A stretch of 64,000 nt of DNA from Stenotrophomonas maltophilia (GTDB taxonomy: Bacteria; Pseudomonadota; Gammaproteobacteria; Xanthomonadales; Xanthomonadaceae), in NCBI GenBank assembly GCA_002387845.1, contig DGLB01000002.1:1-64000 (forward strand). Direction: 5' to 3'. The notes below the pieces were generated by a model, which saw only the letters and a program-made list of their open reading frames with translations, was not told the DNA's origin and did not search any database. Below are positions 49,707 through 59,049 of the stretch, in pieces (the first letter of the stretch is position 1; every line of letters starts with the position of its first letter). Made by a program: the position numbers and the translations under genes.

Positions 49707-50094
49707 CGTAGTAGGTCAGAACGTTGGTCAGCATCGTGGTGCCCTGGCTGCAGGAGCTGCTGCCACCTTCACCACCCAGCAGCATGCTGGCGATCTGGCC
49801 GGCGGCACCGATCAGCAGGCCACCGATCAGAATCGGAGCCACGTCGGCGATGCGTTTGTGGGCGAAGGCGATCTGGTAGCCGGCGAAGATGACGGCGATG
49901 GTGACGACGGCGATCGAGGCGATGCTGAGCAGGCCGTTGATGCTTTCGAAGAAGCCGCAAACCTTCTGGTCGGTGCCGCCGAATTCCTGGGCGAACGCCG
50001 ACGGGGCAAACAGCACGCCAACGAAGGCGGTGGCCATCAGCACGGTCTTCAGGGTGCGCTGGGCGTTGACGAGGTCGAGATTGAATCGCTTCAT
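49699..50094 (-). CDS. virB2: VirB2, major pilin
   Basis: 131 residues: a long signal peptide with cleavage after 'PSAFA', then two hydrophobic helices ('LLSIASIAVVTIAVIFAGYQ', 'VAPILIGGLLIGAAGQIASM') with a short loop, as in the VirB2/TrbC family. Two Cys in the mature N-terminal part and one near the end. AAGGAT precedes the ATG at 50094; the open frame upstream is not coding. Confidence 0.92.
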   Translation of the reverse strand: MKRFNLDLVNAQRTLKTVLMATAFVGVLFAPSAFAQEFGGTDQKVCGFFESINGLLSIASIAVVTIAVIFAGYQIAFAHKRIADVAPILIGGLLIGAAGQIASMLLGGEGGSSSCSQGTTMLTNVLTYYGA

Positions 50095-50167
50095 GGGTGG
50101 ATATCCTTGTTGATGGGCTTGCATTACTGAAGTGGTCAATCGGGGGCTTGACCGTGCCGCGCCTTCG

Positions 50168-51118
50168 TCAGAAAACGAAGGCTGCATCCCCTGCGGGAAC
50201 CGGTGGACCCGACGGCAACCGTGCCGGCGGGGTGTACTGCGCGGGTGCGGAAACAGCCGGAACCGGCGCATTGCGCTCACTCCACGGCCTCAGCATGACG
50301 GGACCTTCCTGGCTGGCCGCAACCGGTGCCGCCTGCTGCGGCATCGGAGCCTGCTGCACGGGCAGCTGCTGCGGCGCGGCGGCCGGTTGCGGCATTGCCG
50401 CATCCACGGCCCCCAGCACCACGCGCGACAGCGCCTGGTCGGCGGTGTTGAGCAGGCTGCCGCGCACGGCGGCACTGGTTGACGGGTAGACCACGAAGGC
50501 GCGTGCCGGGTCATCCGGCAACGCCTGCGCATATGCGGCGGCGGTGGCGGTGTTCTGGGCGATGATGCGGCTGGGTGCCGGAGAATCGAACTGCGGATGG
50601 TGCTCGACCTTCACGCTGCGACGCGACGTGCCACGGGGCACCACATCAATCGGATTGATACCCCCCACGGCGGCAACGCGCTGGCTGCGCGAGATCGAGT
50701 CGTAGATCTTCTGCACGTAACCATGGCGGAAGCCGGTGGTGAAGTTGCCGGAGTAGTAGCAGCTGAACGACTTGCCCCAATCCCCGCCGGAGCGCTTGTA
50801 GCACTCCGCCAGAATGCGTGAGCCGGCGACCAGGTTGTCGCACTGGCGGAACGCCTTTTCGTAGGAGTCCAGGCCATACTTGGCCAGGTTGTAGCGGTTC
50901 ACCTGGGCCAGACCGACCGAGAAGTTGTAGCCCTTCTCTTCCAGCATGCGCACGGTGGCCAGCGCTTCGTCGAGCTGCTTGGGCTGGCGCGCCAACGCGC
51001 CGCCCACCACGCCGATGGCGAAGGGATTGCGCGAGGACTCCACGTTGATCACGTGCTGCATCACGTCCATGGGCACGGCCATGTCCTGGCAGACAGCGGC
51101 TTCGATTCCGGGAAGCAT
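50168..51118 (-). CDS. virB1: VirB1, lytic transglycosylase
   Basis: 316 residues. The SLT domain (residues 1-165) has the catalytic Glu in 'VINVESSRNPFAIGVVGG' and 'NFSVGLAQVNRYNLAKYG'. A Pro/Gln/Ala-rich tail of about 100 residues follows. It opens the cell wall for channel assembly. The ATG at 51118 overlaps the virB11 stop by one base (TGATG). No classical signal peptide is apparent at this start. Confidence 0.92.
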   Translation of the reverse strand: MLPGIEAAVCQDMAVPMDVMQHVINVESSRNPFAIGVVGGALARQPKQLDEALATVRMLEEKGYNFSVGLAQVNRYNLAKYGLDSYEKAFRQCDNLVAGSRILAECYKRSGGDWGKSFSCYYSGNFTTGFRHGYVQKIYDSISRSQRVAAVGGINPIDVVPRGTSRRSVKVEHHPQFDSPAPSRIIAQNTATAAAYAQALPDDPARAFVVYPSTSAAVRGSLLNTADQALSRVVLGAVDAAMPQPAAAPQQLPVQQAPMPQQAAPVAASQEGPVMLRPWSERNAPVPAVSAPAQYTPPARLPSGPPVPAGDAAFVF

Positions 51119-52161
51119 CAGCCCTCCTGTCCCTGTGCACGGCCGGGGTTGAAGTCAATGCCGGTGATGTAACGCGAACCGGCGTGCGCCTTGATGTGCA
51201 CCACGATGTCGATGGTCATCATCAGCAGGCGCTTGATCACGTCGAACTCGAGGCCGGAGCCTTCAGTGGACGCCTTCACCATCAGTGCCAGCTGGTCCCA
51301 GGTCTGTTCCGGGCTGCCGGCGTGGCAGCTGGTGATCGAACCCGGGTGGCCGGAGGCGCAGTTACGGATGAAGTAGAACGCCTCATCGCCACGCAACTCG
51401 GCGAGGATGATGCGTTCGGGCTTCATGCGCAGGCAGGCTTCCATGCAGCTCTTCGCAGTGACGTTGCTGGTGCTCTGGCCACCCTTGGAATACAGCAGGT
51501 GGACCACGTTGGGCTGGGTGAGGAACAGCTCGCGGGCGTCCTCGATGGTGACCAGCCGCTCGTTGTCCGGAATGTGGTTGACCAGGGCCTTCATGAAGGT
51601 GGTCTTGCCGCTGCCGGTGGCACCGGAAACGACGATGTTCTTGCGGTACTTCACCGCGTGCCGGAAGAACTCGGCGTACTGCCTGCTGGCGCGCAGCTCG
51701 AGCAGCTCGCGGTCCTGTTCGCTCAGGCTGCCGTCCTGTTCCAGGATCTGGTTGAAGAAACCATCCTCGTGGTACTGGGTCAGCGTTTTGGTGTGCTTGG
51801 ACGGCAGACGGATGGTGATCGAGACCTTGCCGGCGTCACACGCCGGCGGGATCACGAACTGCGCACGCTGGCCGGTGGGGAAGGTCAGCGACACCACCGG
51901 GTCAGCGTCGGTAATGCGCTGCCCGGTGTTGCTTTCGTTCACCACCGCCGTGCAGAACTGCCGCGCCCGCTCGAAGGTGAGCGTCGGCACTTCCACGCGC
52001 TGCCAGCCCGCCCGGGTTTCCAGGTACAGCTCGCCGGGACGGTTGATACAGATTTCCGTCACATCCGGCGAGCTCATGTACTCGGCAATTCCCAGCACTT
52101 CGTACTGATAGCGCAGGAAATCGCTGGAGACTTGGGCAATGGGGGCCACTTCTGCGTCCAT
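51118..52161 (-). CDS. virB11: VirB11, hexameric ATPase
   Basis: 347 residues of the secretion ATPase family: P-loop 'VVSGATGSGKTTFMKALV', 'TIEDARELFL' (Asp box), Walker B 'RIILAELRGDEAFYF' and His box 'GSITSCHAG'. It drives pilus assembly and secretion with VirB4 and VirD4. It is cytoplasmic. It lies 15 bases after virB10. Confidence 0.95.
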   Translation of the reverse strand: MDAEVAPIAQVSSDFLRYQYEVLGIAEYMSSPDVTEICINRPGELYLETRAGWQRVEVPTLTFERARQFCTAVVNESNTGQRITDADPVVSLTFPTGQRAQFVIPPACDAGKVSITIRLPSKHTKTLTQYHEDGFFNQILEQDGSLSEQDRELLELRASRQYAEFFRHAVKYRKNIVVSGATGSGKTTFMKALVNHIPDNERLVTIEDARELFLTQPNVVHLLYSKGGQSTSNVTAKSCMEACLRMKPERIILAELRGDEAFYFIRNCASGHPGSITSCHAGSPEQTWDQLALMVKASTEGSGLEFDVIKRLLMMTIDIVVHIKAHAGSRYITGIDFNPGRAQGQEG

Positions 52162-52176
52162 GGTCAGGTCAATCCG

Positions 52177-53451
52177 TCAACGGCGTCCAATAACCTGGCT
52201 GAAGTCGACATCCTTGGCGACATACACGTTGATCCGCGTGCCCTGGTTGATGGTCACGGTCGGGCGCGGACGGTTGCTCAGCGCTTCGCCGGCCAGACGC
52301 TCCATCTGACGCGCGGTGGCGCTTTCATACGGCGACTGCACGGCCATGCCACTGTTGGTCACGGTGGTGGTTTCCGGGCCGTGCTCGGCAGCGGCGTACT
52401 TGAAGGCATCGGCCAGCAGGCTGATCATCAGCGCCGAAGCCACGCGGCGACCCCAGTGAGCGGTGTACTGCCCCGGGATGCCCGCGCCACCCAGACCGTC
52501 GATACCCGGGCTGGACATCGCCACGTCAATGCCGTTCGGGGTGGTGATGCGGTCCCAGATCACTTCCACGCGATCACCGACCGGGCCGCCACCGTAGGCA
52601 CCATAGATCTTGGAGCCCTTCGGAAGCAGCAGGGTGCGGCCATTGATGGAGTACACCGGCTCGGTCAGCAGGCACGAGGTGTAGCCGGCGTAGTCGGTGA
52701 TGATGCGGGTTTCCAGGATGCAGCGCAGGTAGGTGCCGCGCACCAGCAGCGCATCCGGCGAACGGATGAAGGACGCATTGGACACGTCTTCCACGTCCGG
52801 ACCACGCTGGACCTTGGCCGGCGGAGCCGGCGGCCCACCGTTGCTGGCCTGGATGGCCGCCATCATCATCTTGCTGTACTCGTCGTTCTGGCCGGAACCG
52901 GCCGAGCCGTCACCTGCGCCCACGCCACCACCACCGCCCATGCGGCGGTCCATCAGCGACGGGCCACGATCGATGTCGCGTTCACCCTGCTGTGCAGCGG
53001 CGGCTTCCAGAGCGGCATAGCGCGCCGCCCGGTCCTGCTGCTGCGGCGGCAGCGGCGGCAGCATCGGGATCGGTTCGGCCTGCTCGGTCGGCACCGGCGG
53101 CACCATGGCCGAACTGTCCGGCCCCAGGCGCGGCATTTCAGGTGCCGACGCACGGGTGGTTTCGGCCCGCTTCTTGACGTCGTCGTCAGTGGTGCCCTTG
53201 CGGAACAGCAGGAAGCCCATGGCCACCAGCAGCACCAGGATGCCGCCCAGGAACGCCAGCGCCTTGCGGTTCAGGCGCTGCTCTTCGGCCGAACGCAGCT
53301 GCGGTGCCGCTGCGTCCAGATTGGGAGCGGCCTGCGCCTGTGTGTTGCCGAAGTACGGGTTGGACGGATCGACGTTGTCGTGGCCGTACTGGCCCTGCCC
53401 GTCGTCGCGGTTCTCGTTCGGGTCGTTACCCGGAGTGTTGTGCTGGGTCAT
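52177..53451 (-). CDS. virB10: VirB10, cell-envelope-spanning channel protein
   Basis: 424 residues. An N-terminal cytoplasmic region, one membrane helix ('ALAFLGGILVLLVAMGFLLF'), a Pro-rich spacer and the conserved C-terminal beta domain ('LVRGTYLRCILETRIITDYA', 'LLPKGSKIYGAYGGG', 'INQGTRINVYVAKDVDF'). It bridges inner and outer membranes. Its start overlaps the stop of virB9 (ATGA). Confidence 0.95.
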   Translation of the reverse strand: MTQHNTPGNDPNENRDDGQGQYGHDNVDPSNPYFGNTQAQAAPNLDAAAPQLRSAEEQRLNRKALAFLGGILVLLVAMGFLLFRKGTTDDDVKKRAETTRASAPEMPRLGPDSSAMVPPVPTEQAEPIPMLPPLPPQQQDRAARYAALEAAAAQQGERDIDRGPSLMDRRMGGGGGVGAGDGSAGSGQNDEYSKMMMAAIQASNGGPPAPPAKVQRGPDVEDVSNASFIRSPDALLVRGTYLRCILETRIITDYAGYTSCLLTEPVYSINGRTLLLPKGSKIYGAYGGGPVGDRVEVIWDRITTPNGIDVAMSSPGIDGLGGAGIPGQYTAHWGRRVASALMISLLADAFKYAAAEHGPETTTVTNSGMAVQSPYESATARQMERLAGEALSNRPRPTVTINQGTRINVYVAKDVDFSQVIGRR

Positions 53452-54227
53452 TTCTTCACGTTCCTTCGCAGGCCCACAACGTTGTCGCCATGACGGACAA
53501 CCAGGTACGGGTAAGTGCCGTGGACGATGAGGGTGTTGCCTTCCACGGTGGTGTTGACCACGTACTCCTCACCATACTCCGCGTCGCGGCCGAACACTGC
53601 CGGGAAAATACCGGTCTTGTACTCGGGCGAGTTCGGCAGCTTCACGTAGGTGAAACGGCTGTCGTCATAGACGTTGACCGGAATCAACCAGCCCATCTTC
53701 TTCGGGCGGCGGGTCGAGTAGGAGTAGTCGAAGTTGTACTGACGGTCCTTGGCCAGTTCGGTGCTGAGCAGCGGCTTGGCCTCTTCCTCGACGGCGGTCT
53801 GGGCGATGCCGAACTCGGTATCGCTCGGATAGGTGAAGGCGATCTTGTACTGCACGCCAGCGCGACGGGCCTGTTCCAGCTGGCGCCAGTCGGTGGCCAC
53901 GACCTTCAGTTCGAAGATGTACGAATGGGTTTCCGTGCGCACCATCATGTTGGTGTCCACGTCCACGTTCTTCGGCTTCAGATAGAAGACGTTCTCGCGG
54001 CGGGTCAGCTCCCAGCCACTGCTGAAGCCGGTGCTGTAATCGAGGATCTTCTCGTTCGGGCTCAGTTCGATCTGGGTGGTGAGACCCAGGCCGGTGCGAA
54101 CCGGATAGATGCGGTCCTGCTCATACTCGTAGTGATCGACCGCCTGCGCCGAAGCGCCTGCGGAGAACATCAGCGACAGCATTGACATGAAGGCCAATGC
54201 GCCTCCCTTTACCTTTCGACGACTCAT
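53448..54227 (-). CDS. virB9: VirB9, outer-membrane core complex protein
   Basis: 259 residues with signal peptide (MLSLMFSAGASA). The N-terminal domain and the C-terminal beta domain of the VirB9/CagX family are seen ('RIYPVRTGLGLTTQIELSPN', 'RRPKKMGWLIPVNVYDDSRF'). It forms the outer-membrane ring with VirB7 and VirB10. Overlaps of four bases join it to virB8 and virB10. Confidence 0.95.
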   Translation of the reverse strand: MSRRKVKGGALAFMSMLSLMFSAGASAQAVDHYEYEQDRIYPVRTGLGLTTQIELSPNEKILDYSTGFSSGWELTRRENVFYLKPKNVDVDTNMMVRTETHSYIFELKVVATDWRQLEQARRAGVQYKIAFTYPSDTEFGIAQTAVEEEAKPLLSTELAKDRQYNFDYSYSTRRPKKMGWLIPVNVYDDSRFTYVKLPNSPEYKTGIFPAVFGRDAEYGEEYVVNTTVEGNTLIVHGTYPYLVVRHGDNVVGLRRNVKK

Positions 54228-55294
54228 CGGTTGCTTGCTCCATCAGCAGTTCCGGTGGAATTACCTTGTGCTGGCCTCATGGCCGGCTGCCCCTGCATCT
54301 GTTGACCCGGCACGGCCTGCTGCGCCGGATAGCCGCCCTGCGGTGCCGGCTGGCCCGGGTACGGCTGGCCCTGCACCGGCTGCCCGGGTACACCCTGCCC
54401 CTGCGGGTAACCCTGCGGCGGCGCGGCGACCGGCTGGCCGGTGACCGGGTCGATCGCCGGGTTCGCGGCGGCAGCGGCCGCTGCGGCCTGCGCGGCCTGG
54501 TTGGCTTCGAACGCCGCCTGCTCGGACTGCTGCTGCAGCGCTGCATCGTCCGGCCCCGGCACGCCGCGGGAATAATCGTTATCCACGCGATACTCGAACA
54601 CTTCCAGGCCCAGCGGGTTGAGAATGCGTTCCTGTTCGTTCAACGCCAGGTTGTTGTTGTAGCGGAAGCGCAGGGTCACCAGCTGGTTATCCAGGTAATT
54701 GGTGGTGGCCTTGACCTTGTCATAGATGCTGCGCTGGATGCGCACCGATGCACCACGGAAGCCACCGTTCTGCTGTGCTTCCAGCGGCGTGATGCTCAGG
54801 ATCTTGACGCGGATGGCGCGTTCCTTGCCGTACAGCGTGATCGGGCTCTGCGGGTTGTTGCCCGCATAGCGCGCACGGACCGCGTCGCTGACCGGCTTGG
54901 TCGACATCACGTGCACCAGCTGCCAGTCACGCAGGCCCATCACCGCGAAGTCGTACGACTCGCGCGCCATCACGTACTGCGCCACGTTGCTGCGATTGAT
55001 CGCATCGCTGGCGGTGACGTTCTGGCCTTCAAAGCTGCCACTGAGGCGCGCCACGGTAGCAGTGCCGGTGTAGGCGTCAGCCATGACGATGAACGGGACC
55101 TTCTCCTTCAGCGGCAGCATGTAGTAATAGCCACCGGCCAGCGCCAGCGACATCACCAGCGAAGCACCGGCCACCCACCACGCGCGGCGTTCGCTGCGAC
55201 GTGCCAGATCGGCCACGGTGACCTCATAGCTCACCGCCTTGGCGATGGCCTGGTCCACTTTGGGGCTGTTGCCTGCGTCCTTTTTTCGGAACAT
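54224..55294 (-). CDS. virB8: VirB8, inner-membrane assembly factor with long Pro/Gln tail
   Basis: 356 residues. A short cytoplasmic N-terminus, one membrane helix ('WWVAGASLVMSLALAGGYYY') and a periplasmic VirB8 domain ('YDFAVMGLRDWQLVHVMSTK') end near residue 235; the rest is low-complexity Ala, then Pro/Gln/Gly repeats ('GQPVQGQPYPGQPAPQGG'), about 100 residues more than in Agrobacterium VirB8. Starts at 55303 and 55294 are both plausible. Confidence 0.93.
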   Translation of the reverse strand: MFRKKDAGNSPKVDQAIAKAVSYEVTVADLARRSERRAWWVAGASLVMSLALAGGYYYMLPLKEKVPFIVMADAYTGTATVARLSGSFEGQNVTASDAINRSNVAQYVMARESYDFAVMGLRDWQLVHVMSTKPVSDAVRARYAGNNPQSPITLYGKERAIRVKILSITPLEAQQNGGFRGASVRIQRSIYDKVKATTNYLDNQLVTLRFRYNNNLALNEQERILNPLGLEVFEYRVDNDYSRGVPGPDDAALQQQSEQAAFEANQAAQAAAAAAAANPAIDPVTGQPVAAPPQGYPQGQGVPGQPVQGQPYPGQPAPQGGYPAQQAVPGQQMQGQPAMRPAQGNSTGTADGASNR

Positions 55295-55384
55295 GGAATT
55301 CATCCGTACTGCTGGAAGATCAATGGGCACGGCACCCCGGCATGCAGCACCGGGAGCAACGCGTTCGTGAGCACCCGGGGGCGA

Positions 55385-55834
55385 TCAGCTTCCGTTGGAC
55401 GCGGCGGCAGCGGGTGCCGACACGGTCGAAGCGGAAACCGACTGCACCACGATCTGGTTGCCCACGATGGAGACCGACACGCCCTGCCCGGCATACGCGG
55501 CGCTGACGTCAATCATCGCCTGCTGCGGGTTGGTGGTCGTGATGGTGGAAACCGCGCCATACAGCGTGTAATCGGAGCTGAGGCGGTAATCCAGGGTCAT
55601 GCCCGAGTCCTTCGCCCAACGTTCGAGCATGGCCTTGAGCGTGCCGTCCATCGGCGAAGCCTGATAGACGTAGCTGGAATACAGCGGAATTTCCTGGGTG
55701 GTGTTGGCGAAACGATTCACCGGCTTCCAGCGGCCACCGAAATCCGGTGCCGGCTTGGTTGCACAGCCGGCCAGCATGACGGCGGCAGTGACCACGGCAA
55801 CAACGCAACCCTTAGACAGAAACGCTTGCTTCAT
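55385..55834 (-). CDS. virB7: VirB7, outer-membrane lipoprotein with N0-type domain
   Basis: 149 residues. A signal peptide with lipobox 'MLAGC' is followed by the VirB9-binding motif near 'KPAPDFGGRWKPVNRF' and a globular C-terminal domain ('MLERWAKDSGMTLDYRLSSD', 'SIVGNQIVVQS') of the N0/STN fold known from Xanthomonas VirB7. Agrobacterium VirB7 is only about 55 residues, so this long form marks the X-T4SS class. It is the first virB gene of the operon. Confidence 0.93.
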   Translation of the reverse strand: MKQAFLSKGCVVAVVTAAVMLAGCATKPAPDFGGRWKPVNRFANTTQEIPLYSSYVYQASPMDGTLKAMLERWAKDSGMTLDYRLSSDYTLYGAVSTITTTNPQQAMIDVSAAYAGQGVSVSIVGNQIVVQSVSASTVSAPAAAASNGS

Positions 55835-56246
55835 ACGGACTTCCCTATGGCGTACGGAATAGCGGCTTTAACTCGGAGATTCAGAAAACGCGGTGACGCA
55901 TCGGGCCCTGTATCAGGCGCGATGTGCCGTTGGTGCGTATCGGTACAACCGTGAAACACCTTTCAACGGTAAGACCGGGCCCCCGCCCCGCCTGATGTGC
56001 ATACGCCCCGAACACCGGGTTCGGCCCCTGCGCAACACACCTTCTCCGAGAAAAGCCATCCATGTTCCTCTTGACTGCTTCAGCGCCTGTTTCCGGCGCT
56101 GTACTCAACTGCAAGACACTGACGTGTGGAACGTCGATCACAAATACGATGCCACAGTTCAGCGTCAGGTCAATGTCAATCGCGACGAAATTTTTACATT
56201 TGCCGCCCCATTTTGCGATGCGCGTCACATTGCGGTGTGCACACCA
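55835..56246. other. Upstream region of the virB operon
   Basis: 412 bases between the virD4 stop and virB7. A 115-codon frame on the minus strand (55881-56228) has no ribosome site or known family and is not accepted as a gene. TTGACA-like sequence lies on the minus strand near 56173-56178. It probably contains the virB7 promoter and a long leader. Confidence 0.5.
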
Positions 56247-57920
56247 TCACAGCTCAAGCATCTTCACATCCGTTTTGGGCAACAGGCGGGAAGTGAAGTA
56301 CTTGTCCTTGTAATACTTGATCTTGTCGCACTTGACCGGGTGCGGAATGCCTTCGTACAGGAACACCTCGTGGTCCATGCCCATGGCCTTGAGTTCCTGC
56401 GGCAGCATCAGCGCACGGCGCTCTTCGGTGAAGTTGTGGGTCTTCTCGCGCGCATGCGTGACATTCTTCTTGCGCACGGTGGTGTAACCGAGCATTTCCG
56501 AATAGTCGTTGGCGTCCTGCTGTTCGCGCGGGGCGTACAGGATCTGCAGCGCATGGTTGGTGATGATGGTGCGTGACACGTCGCGGCCGTAGGTGGCATC
56601 CAGCTGGGCCATGCTCTGGATGATGGGCAGCAGGCGCACGTTGTAGCCGGCCATGTACGACACTGCCGAAGCAATGATGTCGACCTTGCCGATGGAGGTG
56701 AATTCGTCCATCAGCAGCAGCACCTGGTACTTCAGCTCCGGATTGCCCTTCGGCAGTTCCTTGGTGTTGAGGTTGATGATCTGGCTGAAGAACAGGTTGA
56801 TGATGAGGCGGCTCTCGGCCAGCTTGTTGGGCTGGATGCCGATGTAGACGGTCATCTTCTTCTTGCGCAGGTCGGTCAGCAGGAAGTCGTTGGCACTGGT
56901 GGCCTTGTCCAGCACCGGGTTGATCCAGGCGTTGAGCGGTTCCTTGAACGTACCCATGATGGACGCGAAGGTCTCGTCCGCCTGCGACAGCATGTTGGCG
57001 AAGGCGGCCTTGGCATTGCCCGACAGGAACGGCTGGGTGGACAGCGACTGCAGGTACTTCTTGAGGTCGGTGCCGTCGCCGGTGGACAGGCGGAAGATGG
57101 CACCCAGGGTGGGCGTGCCGCTGCCGGCCGGGAAGCCCATGGCGCGCTCGTCGTCCCAGTTCTCGAACAGGTACAGGCCGAAGGCCATGAAGGCATTGCG
57201 CGCCTGGCTGATCCAGAACTTCTGGTCGTCCGAGCCATCCGGGTACAGCATGGCGGCGATGCTCATCAGCTCGGAGACGCGGAAATTGGCGTCATCGGAG
57301 ACGTAACTGAGCGGATTCCAGCGATGGGTGCGCTTGTCTTCGGCGAACGGATTGAACAGGAACACCTCGTGGCCCTGGCTGGCGCGCCAGCCACTGGTGA
57401 GGTCGAAGTTTTCCTGCTTGATGTCCAGCACGACGATGGATTCGCCGTACTCGAGCAGATTCGGAATGACCACGCCCACGCCCTTGCCCGAACGGGTCGG
57501 CGCGGCCAGGATCACGAACTGCTGGCCACCCAGGCGCACCAGCTTGCCACCGAAGCTGCCGACGACGATGCCGTTTTCGGCCTTCTTGAACATGCCGTGT
57601 TTGGCCAGGTCAGCGGCGGTGGCAAAGCGTGCGTCGCCGTGGATCGACTTCTTCTTCGGCTTGAACATGAAGAACAGCACGACCAGCAGCAGCAACAGCG
57701 GCAGGCCGAAGCCCAGCACGCCGGCCAGCTTGATCTTGGTCAGATAAGGAGCCACTGCGGGCTGATCCATGGCCTGCAGGTACTGCAGGTAGGTGTTCCA
57801 CTTGTAGTAAGTGGTCTCCACGCCCAGGAACGTCAGCGTCAGGTAGCCGGCCAGCGCATAGCCGACAATCGCGGTCACCAGAACAAGTACAGCAGTGGCA
57901 ACAGACTTCTGCGTGGACAA
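56247..57920 (-). CDS. virD4: VirD4, T4SS coupling protein
   Basis: 557 residues with a TTG start behind GGAGG. Two N-terminal membrane helices precede a TraG/VirD4 ATPase: Walker A 'LAAPTRSGKGVGVVIPNLLE', Walker B 'QVLLLMDEFTSIG', 'YNVRLLPIIQSMAQLDATYG'. It recruits effectors, in this class through their XVIPCD. It is placed first in the locus, upstream of virB7 on the same strand, and follows a small gene at 57959-58213. Confidence 0.95.
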   Translation of the reverse strand: MSTQKSVATAVLVLVTAIVGYALAGYLTLTFLGVETTYYKWNTYLQYLQAMDQPAVAPYLTKIKLAGVLGFGLPLLLLLVVLFFMFKPKKKSIHGDARFATAADLAKHGMFKKAENGIVVGSFGGKLVRLGGQQFVILAAPTRSGKGVGVVIPNLLEYGESIVVLDIKQENFDLTSGWRASQGHEVFLFNPFAEDKRTHRWNPLSYVSDDANFRVSELMSIAAMLYPDGSDDQKFWISQARNAFMAFGLYLFENWDDERAMGFPAGSGTPTLGAIFRLSTGDGTDLKKYLQSLSTQPFLSGNAKAAFANMLSQADETFASIMGTFKEPLNAWINPVLDKATSANDFLLTDLRKKKMTVYIGIQPNKLAESRLIINLFFSQIINLNTKELPKGNPELKYQVLLLMDEFTSIGKVDIIASAVSYMAGYNVRLLPIIQSMAQLDATYGRDVSRTIITNHALQILYAPREQQDANDYSEMLGYTTVRKKNVTHAREKTHNFTEERRALMLPQELKAMGMDHEVFLYEGIPHPVKCDKIKYYKDKYFTSRLLPKTDVKMLEL

Positions 57921-57958
57921 ACCCTATCCTCCATGACGCGCCCCGAGGGGCGCTGCGG

Positions 57959-58213
57959 CTAGCGACGACGCCGACGCGGCTTCGTACGCGTTTCTTTCCT
58001 TTCGTCTTCCACCAGGACGGGTTCGTCCTGTTCCAGCAGTTCCCGCCAGCGGGCATGCGCCTGTTCGAGCGAGAGAACCTCACTGACTCTCTCACCGCCA
58101 GTCGTCAGCACGGCATAGCCAATCACGTCCGCCGGGTTGTAGACCGGTGAATGTGTCAACGCTACCAGCTGATACCTGCCATCGGCCCGCAATGCATGAG
58201 GGTACTGGACCAT
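57959..58213 (-). CDS. Small hypothetical protein encoded with virD4
   Basis: 84 residues: 'YPHALRADGRYQLVALTH', a conserved-looking 'VLSLEQAHARWRELLEQDEP' helix and a basic C-terminal tail (RTKPRRRRR). No signal peptide or membrane segment. It ends 38 bases ahead of virD4 on the same strand and may be in its transcript, so it could assist recruitment or regulation of secretion; no family recognised. Confidence 0.65.
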   Translation of the reverse strand: MVQYPHALRADGRYQLVALTHSPVYNPADVIGYAVLTTGGERVSEVLSLEQAHARWRELLEQDEPVLVEDERKETRTKPRRRRR

Positions 58214-58319
58214 CGTGCAAGCTCCCCGGTCGACTCCAGTGGGCGCATGCTAATCCACACTGCCGCGTATGCCAATCAGAAATTCCTTACCCGGCATCGG
58301 GCAACAGACCGACGGCAAG

Positions 58320-58351
58320 GCGCGGCAGGCACCATACGGTGCCCGCCGCGC
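58320..58351. terminator. Strong hairpin between two minus-strand genes
   Basis: GCGCGGC-A-GGCACC pairs with GGTGCC-C-GCCGCGC around ATAC. It lies 14 bases beyond the stop of the membrane-protein gene at 58366 and probably ends its transcript, isolating the secretion locus. There is no T tract. Confidence 0.6.
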
Positions 58352-58365
58352 GTTACATCGATGCG

Positions 58366-59049
58366 TTACATGGACTGATTGATGTGCGTCGTGACTGGCA
58401 CGTTCGGCGCAGCATCACCGGCGTTGCGCCGGATGACCACCGGTTCCCTCACCCGCTGCGCCACATAGGAAAGGCTGGCGGCGAGGATGAAGGTGTAGCC
58501 CAGCAGTTCGGTGGTCTCTTCAATGGTGTTCTTGAACACCCGGATGTACTGGTCGCCGAGCAGGCCGGTCCACAGCGAGGTCATGCCGATCAGGCGGGAA
58601 TAGAAGAGCAGCAGCACCAGACCAATGACCATCACCGTTCCCGGGCGCGCGCCGAGGAAGCGGACCAGGCCCGACACCGTCGCGCGCAGGTCACGGCTTG
58701 CCCACGCCAACGAGCCCACGAACAACAGCGCCACCGGGTACTTCCACAGGCCATGCGCGATCAGGTCCAGCGCCTCGTCCATCTCGCGCAGGAACATGCA
58801 GGCAAAGAATGCGGCCGCCAGCAGTGCGAAGCGGCGGTCATCCGGCCGCGCAATCGCCAACCGCACGAAGGCCAATGTGCTGGCGGCCAGGAAGCCCTCC
58901 TGGGTCAGCTCGACCAGCGACCACTCGCCCACGGCGTTGCCCAGCCAATGGATGTCCAGCCAGGCCAGCAGCGGCGGCAGGGTCACCATCACGCCAAACA
59001 GGAGCGCACGGCCCAGGTAGGACACCAGCAGCTGAAGATCATTTTTCAT
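58366..59049 (-). CDS. Multi-pass membrane protein, unknown
   Basis: 227 residues with six or seven hydrophobic helices ('ALLFGVMVTLPPLLAWL', 'FALLAAAFFACMFLREMDEA', 'GTVMVIGLVLLLFYSRLIGM', 'LGYTFILAASLSYVAQRV'). Acidic pairs inside helices (REMDEALD, IEETTE) could be functional. I do not recognise the family. The start MKNDLQLL is preferred over one 13 codons upstream. Confidence 0.7.
   Translation of the reverse strand: MKNDLQLLVSYLGRALLFGVMVTLPPLLAWLDIHWLGNAVGEWSLVELTQEGFLAASTLAFVRLAIARPDDRRFALLAAAFFACMFLREMDEALDLIAHGLWKYPVALLFVGSLAWASRDLRATVSGLVRFLGARPGTVMVIGLVLLLFYSRLIGMTSLWTGLLGDQYIRVFKNTIEETTELLGYTFILAASLSYVAQRVREPVVIRRNAGDAAPNVPVTTHINQSM

Noticed and set aside
51184..53493. 769-codon open frame on the plus strand
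   Set aside because: Antisense to virB11 and virB10, which have full family motifs; no motif in the frame itself.
55881..56228. 115-codon frame upstream of virB7
   Set aside because: No ribosome site, no recognisable domain, and a composition like the surrounding spacer.
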